64,000 nucleotides of DNA from Cristatella mucedo (taxonomy: Eukaryota; Bryozoa; Phylactolaemata; Cristatellidae). Made by a program: the position numbers and the translations under genes. The DNA is taken from positions 665,001 to 729,000 of the forward strand of contig WPIO01000001.1 of assembly GCA_009760855.2 (NCBI GenBank). The letters run 5' to 3'. Shown piece by piece: positions 31,543 to 43,085 of this stretch. The notes beneath the pieces were generated by a model. That model had not been told where the DNA came from, searched no databases, and worked only from the letters and a program-made list of their open reading frames with translations. The stretch's first letter is position 1. Every line of letters begins with the position of its first letter.

Positions 31543-31690
31543 CGGATGACGCTCATTTGTACCTTTGCTTTGATTCTTCCCATCCTTCGAGCACCTCAAA
31601 TTCTCTCAATTCACTTGCTGCATGTATTGATGACATTTGCCCATGGATGGCAGCAAATTTTCTAAAACTGAACGATGATTAAATAACTTA
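31543..31690 (+). mobile_element. Displaced RT active-site segment of the same family
   Basis: Immediately after the (ATT)n tail the sequence reads CADDAHLYLCFDSSHPSSTS, then LAACIDDICPWMAANFLKLNDD before a stop. This is exactly the catalytic YADD-to-KLNDD segment missing from the element on its left. Confidence 0.85.
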
Positions 31691-31697
31691 TCTAATT

Positions 31698-31947
31698 TAA
31701 TCAAGCACACTTGCTCCTGAACATCACGTAGTAATAGACCAATTATACGAAATTAAGTGGTAACAAGCACAATTCACATTTAAAAGCAGACTGTCCCAAT
31801 GTCTGCACCGATGGCGCATCCAGGTACGTTCGACGTCAATCAAACATAGGGTAATCATAGTTTGTGAGCCCGAAGATGTTTTCCTGCATTCCGAAGGGCT
31901 CACTTAGCCCCATGAAAAAAGATCGAGAACCCAAGTACCGAAAAGGT
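31698..31947. repeat. 250 bp direct repeat, copy 1
   Basis: Same length as 32782-33031 with 11 differences by eye. It starts TTTAATCAAGCACAC and ends ACCGAAAAGGT; preceded by CTAA. Confidence 0.92.
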
Positions 31948-32480
31948 GGGTGTGTGGAGTGTTTCGCAGCAGCTGTAAGCGACCGACAGGAACACAAGCC
32001 GGAAGAAGAGCACGTGGTGAGTTAAAGAAATCTAGAAAGGGTATCACGGATCGACGAACCAATTTAGATGTGTGTGCTCCCCTGTCTAAGCAAGCCAAAC
32101 TTTTAGGACTGCTATGTAGAAGAAAGTAGGCATACTTGACTGTGGAGCTGATGTGACATCATCGTTTAATGAAAGGTTGCTTTGGAATAGGACACCTAGA
32201 TTGGGTGAGGATTCAACAAGACCTATGCTGGCCGAGGTGATTTTGAGCATCATTTACTTCGATTAAAGATGCTGCAAAAGAATCATGATACCTAGCTATT
32301 TTTATACAAAATTTCAACAAGTATAACAATGTTACAAGTGAGATGCACCGAATCAGAATGCAAACATGTTTAGTGCCAGCATGTCCAGTGTCAGCACGCA
32401 TAAGGACACTACAAAAGAATCACAAAGACCCACTAAATGCAGTTACAAATAGCAGCGTTTTCCGAGATCCTTACTCTACA
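31948..32480 (-). mobile_element. Fragmented CR1/L2-like sequence
   Basis: 31950-32280 encodes on the minus strand an RT fragment (ACLDRGAHTSKLVRR and LPACVPVGRLQLLRN). 32290-32480 is minus-strand 3' UTR of the same family (reverse complement of TTTAGTGGGTC and GCGTGCTGACACTG motifs). The two pieces are in the wrong order for a single copy, so at least two events are involved. Confidence 0.65.
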
Positions 32481-32781
32481 TCTAGCCACTCGTTAGAGTT
32501 ACTGCGACACAAAAATTAGGGCTAGATACATGAAAATGTTAATGTCGCCGTGGGGGTGGAAGGAACGGAAAAGAAAGCGAAAGGAGAACAAGGTGGTAAG
32601 GAGGCCCGGAGTAACTGCAGCGTGTACGTGCAGGAGTAGCGAAGGATGAGCAATAAGCAGAGGGAGAGATCAGAGTAGTTGTTATCGCCTGCTGCCTCCA
32701 CGGAACGCATGACAGCAGCAATATTGGCAGGTCTCCATTGAAATACATAATTGCTGCTATGCGATGCGACCCCACCTAATG

Positions 32782-33031
32782 TAATCAAGCACACTTGCTC
32801 CTGAAAATCATGTAGTAATAGACTAATTATATGAAATTAAGTGATAACAAGCACAATTCACATTTAAAAGCAGACTGTCCCAATGTCTGCACCGATGGCG
32901 CATCCAGGTAGGTTCGACGTCAATCAAACATTGGGTAATCATAGTTTGTGAGTCCGAAGATGTTTTCCTGCATTCCGAAGGGCCAACTTAGCCCCATGAA
33001 AAAAGATCGAGAACCAAAGTACCGAAAAGGT
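32782..33031. repeat. 250 bp direct repeat, copy 2 (TG...CA, flanked by CTAA)
   Basis: Reads TGTAATCAAG at its left (from 32781) and ends GGTACA just past 33031. CTAA lies directly before, and CTAAT directly after the ACA, as expected of a solo LTR with a 4-5 bp target duplication. Confidence 0.85.
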
Positions 33032-33039
33032 ACACTAAT

Positions 33040-34590
33040 GCTATGGTCTGGCCGTTAAGATTGTTCAAATACTTTTACAACACCCTTACTCTCTATTACA
33101 GCAGAGTGCGAAGCTCTTCGCTGAAGGAACGATGCCTCCTTATCCCGTAACGCCAGGCATTCAAAGAGTAATAAGACATTTGGCAGGTTCTCTGAGCCGA
33201 TTTTAGAACTGGAACAAAATGAGTGATCTCTTGAGCTCCAAACATACGTTAATGTTACAAAATCTTTAATTTAGGAAATTTAAAAGGCTTAGGCTGTTCA
33301 ATAATATTTTGCAAGGTGAAGTATGTAAGCCTGTAGCTCTGTTGCCGAGATCTAGAGGCAGATGACATTTCCCGCCCAGCACAGCCACGGTCAGGCAATG
33401 CAGACGCTCGCTACGACTCTGAGCGAGTGCAAGACGAACAGCCGTTTGAATGGACGTCTTTATTACAACATCGCATGCATCAACAACAACAGGGGACCTA
33501 AACAGAATACTGACAGCCCTGGCTACATTAGGCTACCTGGCGGGGGGGGGGGCGGGGCGGCAAGCACATGGCCAGGTCTTTTGACGAGAGAGGACAATAT
33601 TGGACAGGAGAAATCTTGAGACAATTCACACTGCAGGTTGGTTGCCATCGCACAGACCACTGAGCGCCAGCCAACGACTAACACAGTCAGTCTTTTCTCA
33701 CTACGGGCGGAGCGTGGGCAAGCGCGACTCTCTTCGTTACTCTCGCTAAGTAGAATCCTCCCGCTGCTGAACCACAGCGGTACATAGGTCCTTCCCGACG
33801 ATAATTTCCAGCAATGCAACGTGTATTTACAAGCGGCGAAGCGGAGGAACGATACCGGTCTGTGTACGAGCCACAGACGACTGAGGCGGATCATTATGTA
33901 GTAGCCAAATGCTGGCCTTTCATAAAACTACACGCCCCATAATTTTGAGATCACAAATCTTAGCAACAACGCAAGTAAAACATAAGTAACAAACGACTTT
34001 GAGCACGCTAAACCACTACTAATGCGACACTACACATCGAGAACGTCTACACAAAAACACCTGCAAAAGCAAGACAGAACAACCAGCAAAGAGAACTGAA
34101 AGCATAACAGAGCAGCTCCTATAGTGTACAGGATGAAATTGAAAATACATATGACGCAGCAAGCCTACCACGCAGAGAAAAAAGCGCGTCACAATGCAAG
34201 AGCTTCGTATCACTACAACAGCCAACATCAAACAGCTGTCCCCATGTTCGGGCAGACTAAATCCCAGCCGCTCGGTGGAGGCAGCTGGAACAGTGGCCTT
34301 TGGCAAACAAGGGAGGCGGAGACAAAGGCTAGCATGCCGCTGCAATCATCTAACATACAATTGATTACTTGCATATCAAGTGCAATATTATTATTATTGC
34401 ACAAAGCTTAGATGCAAGCAGGCACGAAGCTGTGACTCATCAACCCGCCGTCGATGAGCTGCCGCTGTCCTATCTCTGGGAGTCGCCGCCATGTCTCCGA
34501 CCTGCGTCACGCCTCCCATTTGAGGAGCGTCAACAACAAACAAGAACAAGAACAACAAAAAACAAAAAACAGCAACAAACCGTCGCTGGC
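33040..34590. other. No recognisable feature
   Basis: Contains a short G-run (33541-33556) and small unsupported frames on both strands. No repeat relationship was noticed. Confidence 0.35.
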
Positions 34591-34619
34591 TAACAGTGCC
34601 ATCATGGTTTTCGCTGCTT

Positions 34620-34960
34620 CGCAGGCCATTGCCTCTCTGCTAAACTCTGCCGTTTCTCGGCCTTATGCTGCAACTTCTCTGCCGGACGCTAACAACTCTC
34701 TTGTCGGCTGTCGAATCTCTGCTTTCACTTCAGCCACACCACTGACTATAGCCTCGAAGAATGCCGTAGTCTCTTCGCACACCATCAGCGCCTGGAAATC
34801 CATCACAGATTGGATTGCCTTCGCCACATGACACGCGGTGGAAGCCTGGCAAACACTTGTCAACACCGTCAGAGATAGTTGCTGCCGCTTCAAGTCGCTC
34901 CTGCAGGATTTGCTACTACGCTAAATCTCACGTCGCCGAGGGCACCAGCTCATAGAGGGT
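34620..34960 (-). pseudogene. Gag-like remnant related to the 11.4-11.9 kb frame
   Basis: The minus-strand frame 34663-34893 begins MKRQQLSLTVLTSVCQAST and aligns with the outer LTR element's gag-like protein from its KRQQ motif through an EETTAFFEAIVSGVAE/DGATALCEATVRGVAE pair. No flanking LTRs were recognised; the element's ends are lost or beyond recognition. Confidence 0.55.
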
Positions 34961-35970
34961 CCCACGAACAACAGAACAACAACAAAGCTACAGTTGGAAC
35001 GCAGAATATACAAGACATAAAAAGGAGCAATGTCATTTGCTGCCTCATCTCAGACTTTGAGCCGTTGCTGCTTTGCGTGAGTGGCTGAATCTCCGTAGAG
35101 CCCGATATCCATCCAGGTTTGTCACGGGGCAAAACCAAGAGCCCTCAACACCACAACTCATCCAGACAACATTAGGTTTCCGAAAGCTCCGGTGACATGA
35201 CGACACGGCATATCCGGCGACTCTTATAGGTCTAATCTGGCTTAGCTGGAGACTCTTATTGCATTACGCCGTCCTGTCCCAGGAAAACAGAATGCTGCCT
35301 TGATAAAACACCACACAGCCACAAAGACCACATAGAAAGTGGATTTAATGGAGAAAAATTTGCTATTGTGCATTCAAAACCTAAGTTGCTGTTGACTACA
35401 GATACGGTTGCCAACAGAAATCATCCCAGGTAACAAAGAGAAAATTAGAAGCATAGCAGAAGCAGAAGAACAATTGAGGTACTGAGCAAAATTAAAGTGG
35501 CTTCTCTGTGTGGCAGAACGCAAGCGCTACAGTCGGCAGCAGGAAATCAGATGTCGTGGCGTAAGAATTGTAGACGCAAGCTTTACAGATTAGGACCTTC
35601 CGATTAGAAGTTCATGTTGCCTACAGTCTTTAAATGCATATGTAAAATTAGGAGTAAAATAGCTAATTTAAGGTCCATACACAACCCGTGGGCTCAATAA
35701 GCTCAATAAGGCTAGAACGATGGAGTGTTAGATTCGTTTAAACGCGGCTATGATGTGTACCAACGGCTCCGTGGCCTAGAGTTAAAATGCTAGCGCCAAT
35801 TCCGCAAGCAAATCTAACTGCTTTTACGCAACCTTTCCCACAAATTATTGCATTAAGGTTAGCAGCCGTTTCAATTCAGAAACCTCGAATAATGACAGTT
35901 GTAGTGTGGCTGATTAAAAGCCATTATTGGCCGGAACAAATAAAGAAAGAGAAAACCAAATATAGCCAAT
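34961..35970. other. No recognisable feature
   Basis: AT-moderate sequence with only short frames. Confidence 0.35.
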
Positions 35971-35977
35971 TTTTAGG

Positions 35978-36271
35978 TGTTGTGTTAACCTGCTGCTTCC
36001 ACTATTGCAATTAGCGAGTTCTACTAATGTAATTAGCCTGGCCCGTAATGTATGCCCCACCTGCAGCAGGTGGTTGTGCCATTGACTCGGCACAGCGTAC
36101 GGCCTTTGATGTAAGGATGTTGGCCGCCACAAATGTACTCCGACATCTGCGGTGAGTCAGCCTGCTTGTATATGTACGCATTGAGGGAACAAAGATTGAG
36201 TCTCGTTGACCTCACACGCCTCAGTGAGACTTCTCAAGAACAGCAGCCTCCGGAGACACTGTTACACAACA
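35978..36271 (+). repeat. 5' LTR of the 36 kb element
   Basis: Starts TGTTGTGTTAACCTGCTGCTTCC and ends TTACACAACA. Contains CATTGACTCGGCACAGCGTA and GGCCTTTGATGTAAGGATG shared with the 3' LTR. Confidence 0.9.
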
Positions 36272-36272
36272 A

Positions 36273-36293
36273 TGGGTAGTAGAAGATGGTTTC
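36273..36293 (+). promoter_or_regulatory. Primer binding site, initiator-Met tRNA-like
   Basis: TGGGTAGTAGAAGATGGTTT followed by C aligns with the standard complement of the initiator tRNA-Met 3' end (TGGTAGCAGAGGATGGTTTC) with one inserted G and two transitions. Reverse transcription would start here on the element's RNA. Confidence 0.85.
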
Positions 36294-36383
36294 TCGTGCC
36301 AAAAAGTTTTGGACCTTCTATGGTCTAGACGGGACGCCTACACTGACGTAAAGAATGTTTAACCGTCGAGGGCAATACATACC

Positions 36384-36874
36384 TTGGCATCTAACGCTAG
36401 AAAAGACTGTAGCAAGGTTAAGATTTCGATGCTGTTAAAGCATGTTGTGCCAGTGTGTCTGGACGATAACGAAATACAAAGTTGGATTGACCAGCCATTA
36501 GAAGTAAAGAAATACTACCGCAAGGTGCGAAATGAGTTAATTCTGATCTTCTCGAGGTTGACCGACGATGAGGCCAGCTCAAGGCCGAGAGGTTTCAGCT
36601 GGAGCAGGAGCAGCTCGCAGGAGCCGAGGCAAGGACAAAGCTAGGCGACGAGCCAGCTTTGTCACCGGTCGATCCCACCGTCAACTGCTCACCAGAGCCA
36701 GACAGCCGGGTGGAACTGATTTTGCTGCCGAAGCTATCCGACTACAATACCGAGAGAGAAAGCGTGTATGAGATCGCTTCCGACCTAGTATCCTTAATAG
36801 CCGAAGGGCGCCTGAACAAAGTCTGCAGCTACAGCAGCTGGCGACGAACGAGGAACAGCACGTGCCACCTTTAG
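36384..36874 (+). pseudogene. Gag-like frame of the 36 kb LTR element, frameshifted
   Basis: One frame (36384-36644) encodes a charged helical segment (LDDNEIQSWIDQPLEV, then VKKYYRKVRNELILIFSRLTDDEA). From about 36570 the same kind of text continues in another frame, to a stop at 36874: coiled-coil-like KAERFQLEQEQLAGAEAR, then an LLPKLSDYNTERESVYEI stretch. A small indel near 36565-36575 most simply explains the switch. Position after the primer site suggests Gag, but no zinc knuckle is visible. The longer minus-strand frame across 36681-37502 is taken as a shadow. Confidence 0.5.
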
Positions 36875-37727
36875 CGTCGAGGCGATAGCGGTCATCGGCG
36901 TGGCGATAGTAGCCTGCATCTAGGTGCAGGCGGCCTCGAGAGTGACCCTCGGCGACGAAGCACAGTAGTGAGAGTGTCGTAGTGACAGAGAGCATCTCCG
37001 CGGCCGGAGAGCACAGTGGCGAGAGCGTCTCGGTGGGGAAGACCTGCCGCACAAGCCCCCCGGCTTGGAGCGCAGCAGAGCACGGCGAGTTAGCAGTGAT
37101 TAGCAAGGTAATACTATCCGGAGACGAGGCGCAGGCAGCCCTCGAGAGCGATGTGTTGCTGGTGAAGTGCAACAGCAGGAGCATCTTACCTGGAGGGCAC
37201 CCGCGCGAGCGTCTCTTGGCAGCAGAGCGCAGAGGAGCGCAACCGTGATATTGATTTGGCGGAGTGCAAGCCCGGGAATGATGAGCCACTAATAATGAGC
37301 CGGAGTGATCTTCGCAGGGCCGGATTGGCCGGCGACGAGTGCATGAGTCCGGCCATCGGGGCTCGCACGGATTTGACCTGCAGTAGCCGCATGTCTGTGG
37401 GAGCGGTATATGAAATTTGCCTAAAGTGGACAGTATCTTTGACCGGCTTCTCGCTGGGGGGGGGGGCAGAACTAAGGTGTGCCTCCTGCCCGTGCCTGTC
37501 ACATAGCCTTCACTCTAGTTAAGCCAGTCGGAAGCGGTCAATAGCGGAATTAAACGACTGATAGAACCAAACGGCGTACTGCAGGACAGGGCAACAACTT
37601 AGTCTTCGGGGCCACCGCCAGAGCAGGCAGTAGAGAAGTACTCGGGCAACTGGTGGCTACTCAACTGTCCAGTCGTGAGGGCTTCCCCACGCCCAACCAG
37701 ACTGGCGGACTATGATATTTATTTTCT

Positions 37728-37740
37728 ATGGGGGAAGGGA
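37728..37740 (+). promoter_or_regulatory. Polypurine tract of the 36 kb element
   Basis: GGGGGAAGGGA ends directly at the first base of the 3' LTR, the expected place for plus-strand priming. Confidence 0.85.
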
Positions 37741-38033
37741 TATTGTGTGTGCCTGCTGCTTCCTGCTTTTGTAATAAGCAAAGCAGCCTCAGCCACTCAC
37801 ATGTACCCCATCTGCAGCTGGCTGCTAGGCAATTGACTCGGCACAGCGTCCGGCCTTTGATGTAAGGATACTGCCCGCCACAGATGTACTACCCCATCTG
37901 CAGTGAGTCAGCAAGCTCGTATATGTATGTACTGATGAATTGAATATTGAGTCTCATTGACCTCTCACGTCCGCTCTGTGTTTCCGTAAGGCTAAACAAG
38001 AACTGCGGCCTCCGCAGCCAGTGTAATACAACA
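37741..38033 (+). repeat. 3' LTR of the 36 kb element
   Basis: Aligns along its length with the 5' LTR; ends AATACAACA, followed by target duplication TAGG. Confidence 0.9.
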
Positions 38034-38040
38034 TAGGTGT

Positions 38041-40190
38041 CAGCATTCTGTTTGATCGGAGTGGTGTGACCTGTGTACATTGATCAATCGGGAGATATCA
38101 CAACTTTTCAGGAAAGAAGACACAGCTGAACATCTGGACTTTGTGTCACGCCGTTCAGCCGTAATTGTTAACAGCTGCAGATTCTGAACGGCTTTTTGGA
38201 AGGACAGAGAATACTGAATTACAGCGGCGTTGCATAGAGAAAACCGGAGATTCAATAGCATAGATACGAAGCCACGGCCTTGAAGAGACATTTGCCTTAG
38301 ACAGAGATCAAACTCGATGGCTAGCTGTGCAAGCTAACTTCTTACAACGCCTATGACAGCGGACATCTAAATTTGGAGTGCATGGTGACGGTCGCACAGC
38401 ACCGTCTTCTACTCGACGAGCAACGTCTTCTTCTCAGCCCTGTGCTTGAGGTGTCCTGTGAGTAGGAGTTAGCTTTTATCATCGCTTAGTGTATGGATAT
38501 TTGCCAAAATGCACGATTGCATTCAATTAAACAATCTATTCTGGGTTTTCAGGTGTTAGAAAACATCGACAAACACATCAGGGTATCGCACGCATTGAAG
38601 TGATAGCAAATCCCACGGGCCCAAATTGAGCTGGTGATGACCACTATTCATCGGCGTTATAGACGTGCATACTTGCACATTTTGGCGAGAAGCCACTGTC
38701 AAGCCTCTAGCCAAAAACAGTCGTTATGCTCACCTGCAGTATGCGATACTTCAGACCATAAGGGCAGAGCCAGCTGATGGCGGTCACTGAAGCTGGACTC
38801 TCGACTTCTGCTCGCCTCTAGCCAGTCAAGATTCCCGAGAAAAGTGATTGCTTTGTCATCCTCGTCTTCATCGTGTCGCGCTCTGGTGATAACGTCAGTA
38901 TTTGCACCGAACTCTTATAAACCTACAGTCGTGCTCACTGTTGAATGTTCCTCGATTGTTTAGAGCGGCAGTGCACTGATGGTGGCAAGAGGCATAAGTT
39001 CTCCTTGGTGCTGAATCAGGGGCGCTGGATCAGGTGGTACCGTAGTGGGCGCTTGACACAAGAGCCACCGTCATGTACGATCGTGTTATTTTTTCCCGGG
39101 CGCAAAATATCCCAGCATGGCGCCACGTCCTTGGTATTGCTGTCGAGCACTTATCCAAATGCGTCAGGTCCTATCAATAACATACCAGCTGAGCTGCTAG
39201 CAATCGAATCACATTGCCGGGGGTGACTCCGGCGATAGGAGCACTGCTTTCGGGATAGCATAGAACGGGACTCACTGCAGTAAATTCCGGTTGTAGGCGA
39301 TGTCTTCTCTGTCCGTGCTCTGAAACCACGACACTATCATTTCGTGTCCGGTTGGCCTGAACTGCCTTTCTGGCCCTTCTATTCGCATAGTGCTTCAACA
39401 CAGTGCTTCTTGATTGTTAAGATACAATCAATATTTAAATTTACTTTTATAAGCTCTGAGAAAGCTGAAGTTCTATCCACCTGTTGTAAATATGGAGCGC
39501 TGGGTTAAAGAGAATGATATCGGTTGTTTAAATGCCAATACTCAGACCCGTGGGAAAAAGTGAGGATAGCAGAGCTGAAGTGCGTTAGCCATTTCGTAGG
39601 CAGGTCATAAGTCACTTACAATACATGCACGCCCCGTAGAGAATTGTCAAGCCCGAGCAATTATTGTGACTTTGCTGGATACTGCAATGCGAGGGTGCGT
39701 TTGATGCTGGTCCATTTTCCATCGCCCTTGCTCCTGTGGGCGCCTTGCCTAATTGCAATCCGGCCTTTAGGCTAGATCCAGCCAAGCTAGTACTCCAGTT
39801 CGGACTAGCGGGCCGCTAGCTATTTCTTGTTGGATCCAGCCTAATTGTCTTGTCCCGGTTTTCTTCCCCTTCACTATGCAGTTACTTTGACATATGAGTA
39901 TCCAAACTAGCAAGTTTACGAGGAATGACCCATCTCTCGGTGGCCTTTGGTTTGAGTTGAGAGCTAATTGTTATTGTGCTTAGTTGTGCTTTGAGCTTTT
40001 CGCAGTATGATTTTAGAACTGCCACGTTGCTTTGCATACGGATAGCGGCTGCCCATAGCCGGTACGGATTGGCGCCAGAAAGTGTTGCAGAGGTGAGCAA
40101 AATCTGACCTCTTCTCCAGATAGGCCCTAGCTAGCACTGCAGCCCGGCCTAATGCTACGCTAGTTATTTATAGTTGGATACGGATTACTT
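38041..40190. other. No recognisable feature
   Basis: About 2.1 kb with only short unsupported frames (longest 93 codons at 38945-39226 +), no repeat shared with the rest of the window and no RNA gene seen. This is the largest stretch I cannot explain. Confidence 0.35.
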
Positions 40191-40194
40191 TTTA

Positions 40195-40330
40195 ATTAAA
40201 ATAATAATAATAATAAGTTTGATATAGCATCTTGAAGAGAGCTCAATATCTTACTAGGCACTCTACATCTGCTGCAAAAAAGCACCATCGAATAGTTAGT
40301 ATTCCATTGTCGTGGTTTTGGATCTCTTCA
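40195..40330 (-). mobile_element. CR1/L2-like family A tail
   Basis: Reverse-complement family-A terminus after an (AAT)n run: GAAGAGAGCTCAATATCTTA, CTAGGCACTCTACATCTGCTG. Confidence 0.75.
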
Positions 40331-40658
40331 TTGCTGCTAGTGTCAGTTCAAACTGTTTCCCATGTTTATTTTTAAAACTGAAATCAGGCACTTGCATGAA
40401 CAGAAGTGCATGGCCGGTATGGGGTGATAAAAAACGACCAGTGTAATTGCTGTGCGTGACTAGGCGTCAATAGTGGGTTTTGGTGGTTTTGTTCGACTGG
40501 CCACGCCCATTCCGCCGGGTCAGCGGCGTGGGCGTAGTTTCTTCTGGCCTAGCGTGCCTTATTGACCTCCTGAAATGGCCCAGTAGTCCGAAACCTTTTC
40601 CGACCTCTGGTCTAGATGAATAGCCGAGCGCAAGCCACTTTTAGCATATATACATACA

Positions 40659-40659
40659 T

Positions 40660-40740
<81 letters not shown>

Positions 40741-40757
40741 ATATATATATATATATA
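40659..40757. repeat. (CA)n/(TA)n microsatellite
   Basis: About 34 CA units followed by a TA run; a second TA run lies at 40843-40895. Confidence 0.95.
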
Positions 40758-40769
40758 CATGTACATATA

Positions 40770-40840
40770 ATAATAATAATATTAATGCGCTTGATAAAGT
40801 GCCATCAGAGAAATCAATCTCTTTCTAGGAACTTTACATT

Positions 40841-40842
<2 letters not shown>
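40770..40842 (-). mobile_element. CR1/L2-like family A tail between microsatellites
   Basis: (AAT)n, then GCGCTTGATAAAGTGCCATC, AGAGAAATCAATCTCTTTCT, AGGAACTTTACATTTG; the family's minus-strand 3' end. Confidence 0.85.
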
Positions 40843-40875
<33 letters not shown>

Positions 40876-40984
40876 GATATATGTAGATATATATAGGATG
40901 TCACTGCAGAAAAATGGGTTTATTCCGGGTGCTGGACGAATGCCTAAAGCAGTTCTTTCTTTTGGAGAACACATTTGACGTTGC

Positions 40985-42975
40985 AGAGATCGGCTGGGAG
41001 CTGGCGTTCAGTATTTGGAGTTTCTAGACCTGCCTAATACCTTCGGCTGCATTCCACTTTTTCTTTTCTGAGTGTGCTTCGGCCTGCCGAAATTAGGAGA
41101 GGTTGTGCAGGTCCGTTGAACACCTCTACATAGGATGGATTCCTGGAGCTTCGGGTTCGCGACGAGGTGGTAGTGGAGTGTCCTACGACTACCGGCGTCC
41201 GGCAAGGCTACATCAATTACCAATTCTGTTTGATCTAGCGACGGCACTGGTTGTCAGATTCGCTTCTAACATGCAGGAACCATGTTTCCAGCTTGGCGGT
41301 ACTTTCATGCCGGTCTGTGCCTTGGCAGGTGATCTCGCTCTATTTTCAGGAACGTTGTCTAGTCTTCAGGCCCTCGTGTCCGCAGTTGAACAAGCTGTGT
41401 CGACGCTGAGCATGGAGTTCCGGCCGGCGAAGTACTGTGTCGTCACATGAAAGGGTGCGACGGCCGTGCACACCTCAATTTCTCTACATGACAGGCGAAT
41501 CCCCGAGCTGCCGTAGAACGAGTCAGAACATTGGAGCTCCGCATGGTCTCAGGCAGCTTACGGCTGAAATAGAGCAACCTACTCTTTCCTTGCAAGGGAC
41601 ATTAACCTGCTTCAGACTAGCCTTCTCACCACTTGGCAAAAAGCTTAACGCCTTTCGGACATACCTCCTGCCACGGCTCGACTACCTTTGTCGGGCGCGG
41701 CTTGTGCCTAAAGCCGCTCTGCAATCAGCCGAAAGGGCTCTGAAGGAGCTATGTCACTCCGAATGTGGTCTGCCGAACTTGGCATCGGTGCATTACCCGT
41801 TTGTGTTCCACTCTGCCGGCGGGCATGTCATGATCCGCTCAGCGAACAATGCCTCCATCGTAAGAGCTGAGCAAGCCTGTCACATGCTCTGCTAGCCCGC
41901 TGTGTGCGTATTCAAGTCGCCCACCACAGACTCGACCGGAAAGTCACCCGCCAGGATGGCACGCCATCGTAGATGATTAGCATTCTGGATAAATGAGCCC
42001 AGCAGCCTTCAACCCTGGCGACAGGGTTGGCCTGAATTTCACTCTGTTAAGACGCGCATAAGTGCCTCAAGCGACTCTCATGTCGCCTCTTGCTGACCGG
42101 CCCTGAAGTGCTGGCTGTGTCCGCTGACCCTGACGGTATCGAGCGCAGGGTCATACCACGAGTGTTCATCACGAAGCTGCGAGAGTTCGCCAGGCTCGTG
42201 GATAACAGTACTTGGGCGGCCCAGGCTGCACAGGGCAGGGTCAGCGACTGCCTGGCCATGGAAAAATTCGCCACCCACAGTCATTTCTTGACTGCGGGTC
42301 TTGGCCTCTTGTTCAGAGCGTGGTGGTTCGGGCACCAAGCGTGCCTGGTCGTGCTTCCAGAGGCTGCTTCCAGGAGCCAGGCGCACCCTAGGACAAGAGC
42401 TGCCGTCTATGCCACATGGAGGCCAAGACCGTTTGCCACGTTCTGAGCTACTGTCGGCAAACGCTGCATAAAATTATGGTCCGAAACAACATGATTGTGG
42501 GCCGCCTAATCGGAGCTCATCCAGCCACCCCTCTCAACTGCGATATCGGCAGACCGTGACCTACAGCTTGCCGGTTGTCTGGCTCTCAAGCTGGACCTGC
42601 TCAGTGGCAACGGCACTGATTTAGTAATTTCGGATGTTACGGTGCTATTCCACAATAGCGAGGATGCTCTGATTGGGCCGGCCAGTAACAGGGTTGAAAA
42701 ATACACGGCTATTGACCGTTCTTTCCGGACCGCTGGCTAGAGGTTGGTAGTGGTTATTCACTTCGTGGTCGGAGCTGTCGGGAGCTGGTGGCCAAAAAAT
42801 GAAGCTTGTCTTGCTAAACTTGACATTCCACGCTCTGAAAGAAAGGCTTTGAGGCGGCACTGCATCTCCGACGCAAAATTGGTTCGGAAGTCGCGCGGTC
42901 CCTGTTCCAGAACCGAGGGCCCCCCGGATAGTACGCTCAACCCTCGCCGGACAGGGCACCGCCGGCTAATGTATA
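40985..42975 (+). mobile_element. R2-like (RLE-type) non-LTR retrotransposon, degenerate
   Basis: The plus strand, over shifting frames, shows in order: RT entry YLEFLDLPNTFGCIP-like (41015), VEHLY-G (41115), TTGVRQG (41190), FDLATALV (41230), a mutated catalytic box LAGDLALF (41328-41351) where the family has ADD, and a thumb-like TLSMEFRPAK (41405). It ends with an R2-type zinc knuckle C-X2-C-X8-H-X4-C (CRLCHMEAKTVCHVLSYC, 42401-42454) and the restriction-like endonuclease core DLVISDVTVLFHNSEDA (about 42618-42668). Stops and frameshifts are numerous. No rDNA flanks it. N-terminal DNA-binding fingers are missing (5' truncation). Confidence 0.85.
42401..42454 (+). other. CCHC zinc knuckle of the R2-like element
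   Basis: C-X2-C-X8-H-X4-C directly upstream of the endonuclease domain, the diagnostic spacing for R2-group elements. Confidence 0.85.
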
Positions 42976-43001
42976 TACACCAGTTAAACGATTTTTCTCG
43001 A

Positions 43002-43014
43002 TAATACACACACA

Positions 43015-43085
<71 letters not shown>

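Larger units (their letters stand above)
35978..38033 (+). mobile_element. Complete small LTR retrotransposon, no pol (TRIM-like)
   Basis: All structural parts of an LTR element are visible: LTRs of 294 and 293 bp (35978-36271, 37741-38033), a tRNA-iMet-like primer binding site one base after the 5' LTR, a polypurine tract directly before the 3' LTR, and a 4 bp target duplication TAGG (35974-35977, 38034-38037). The 3' LTR begins TATTG where the 5' LTR begins TGTTG. The 1.47 kb interior has a broken gag-like frame but no protease, reverse transcriptase, RNase H or integrase, so mobilisation would have needed a partner. A related solo LTR is at 18928. Confidence 0.9.

Noticed and set aside
36681-37502. 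273-codon minus-strand frame inside the 36 kb LTR element
   Set aside because: No domain, opposite to the element's orientation set by primer site and purine tract, and composition suggests a chance open frame.
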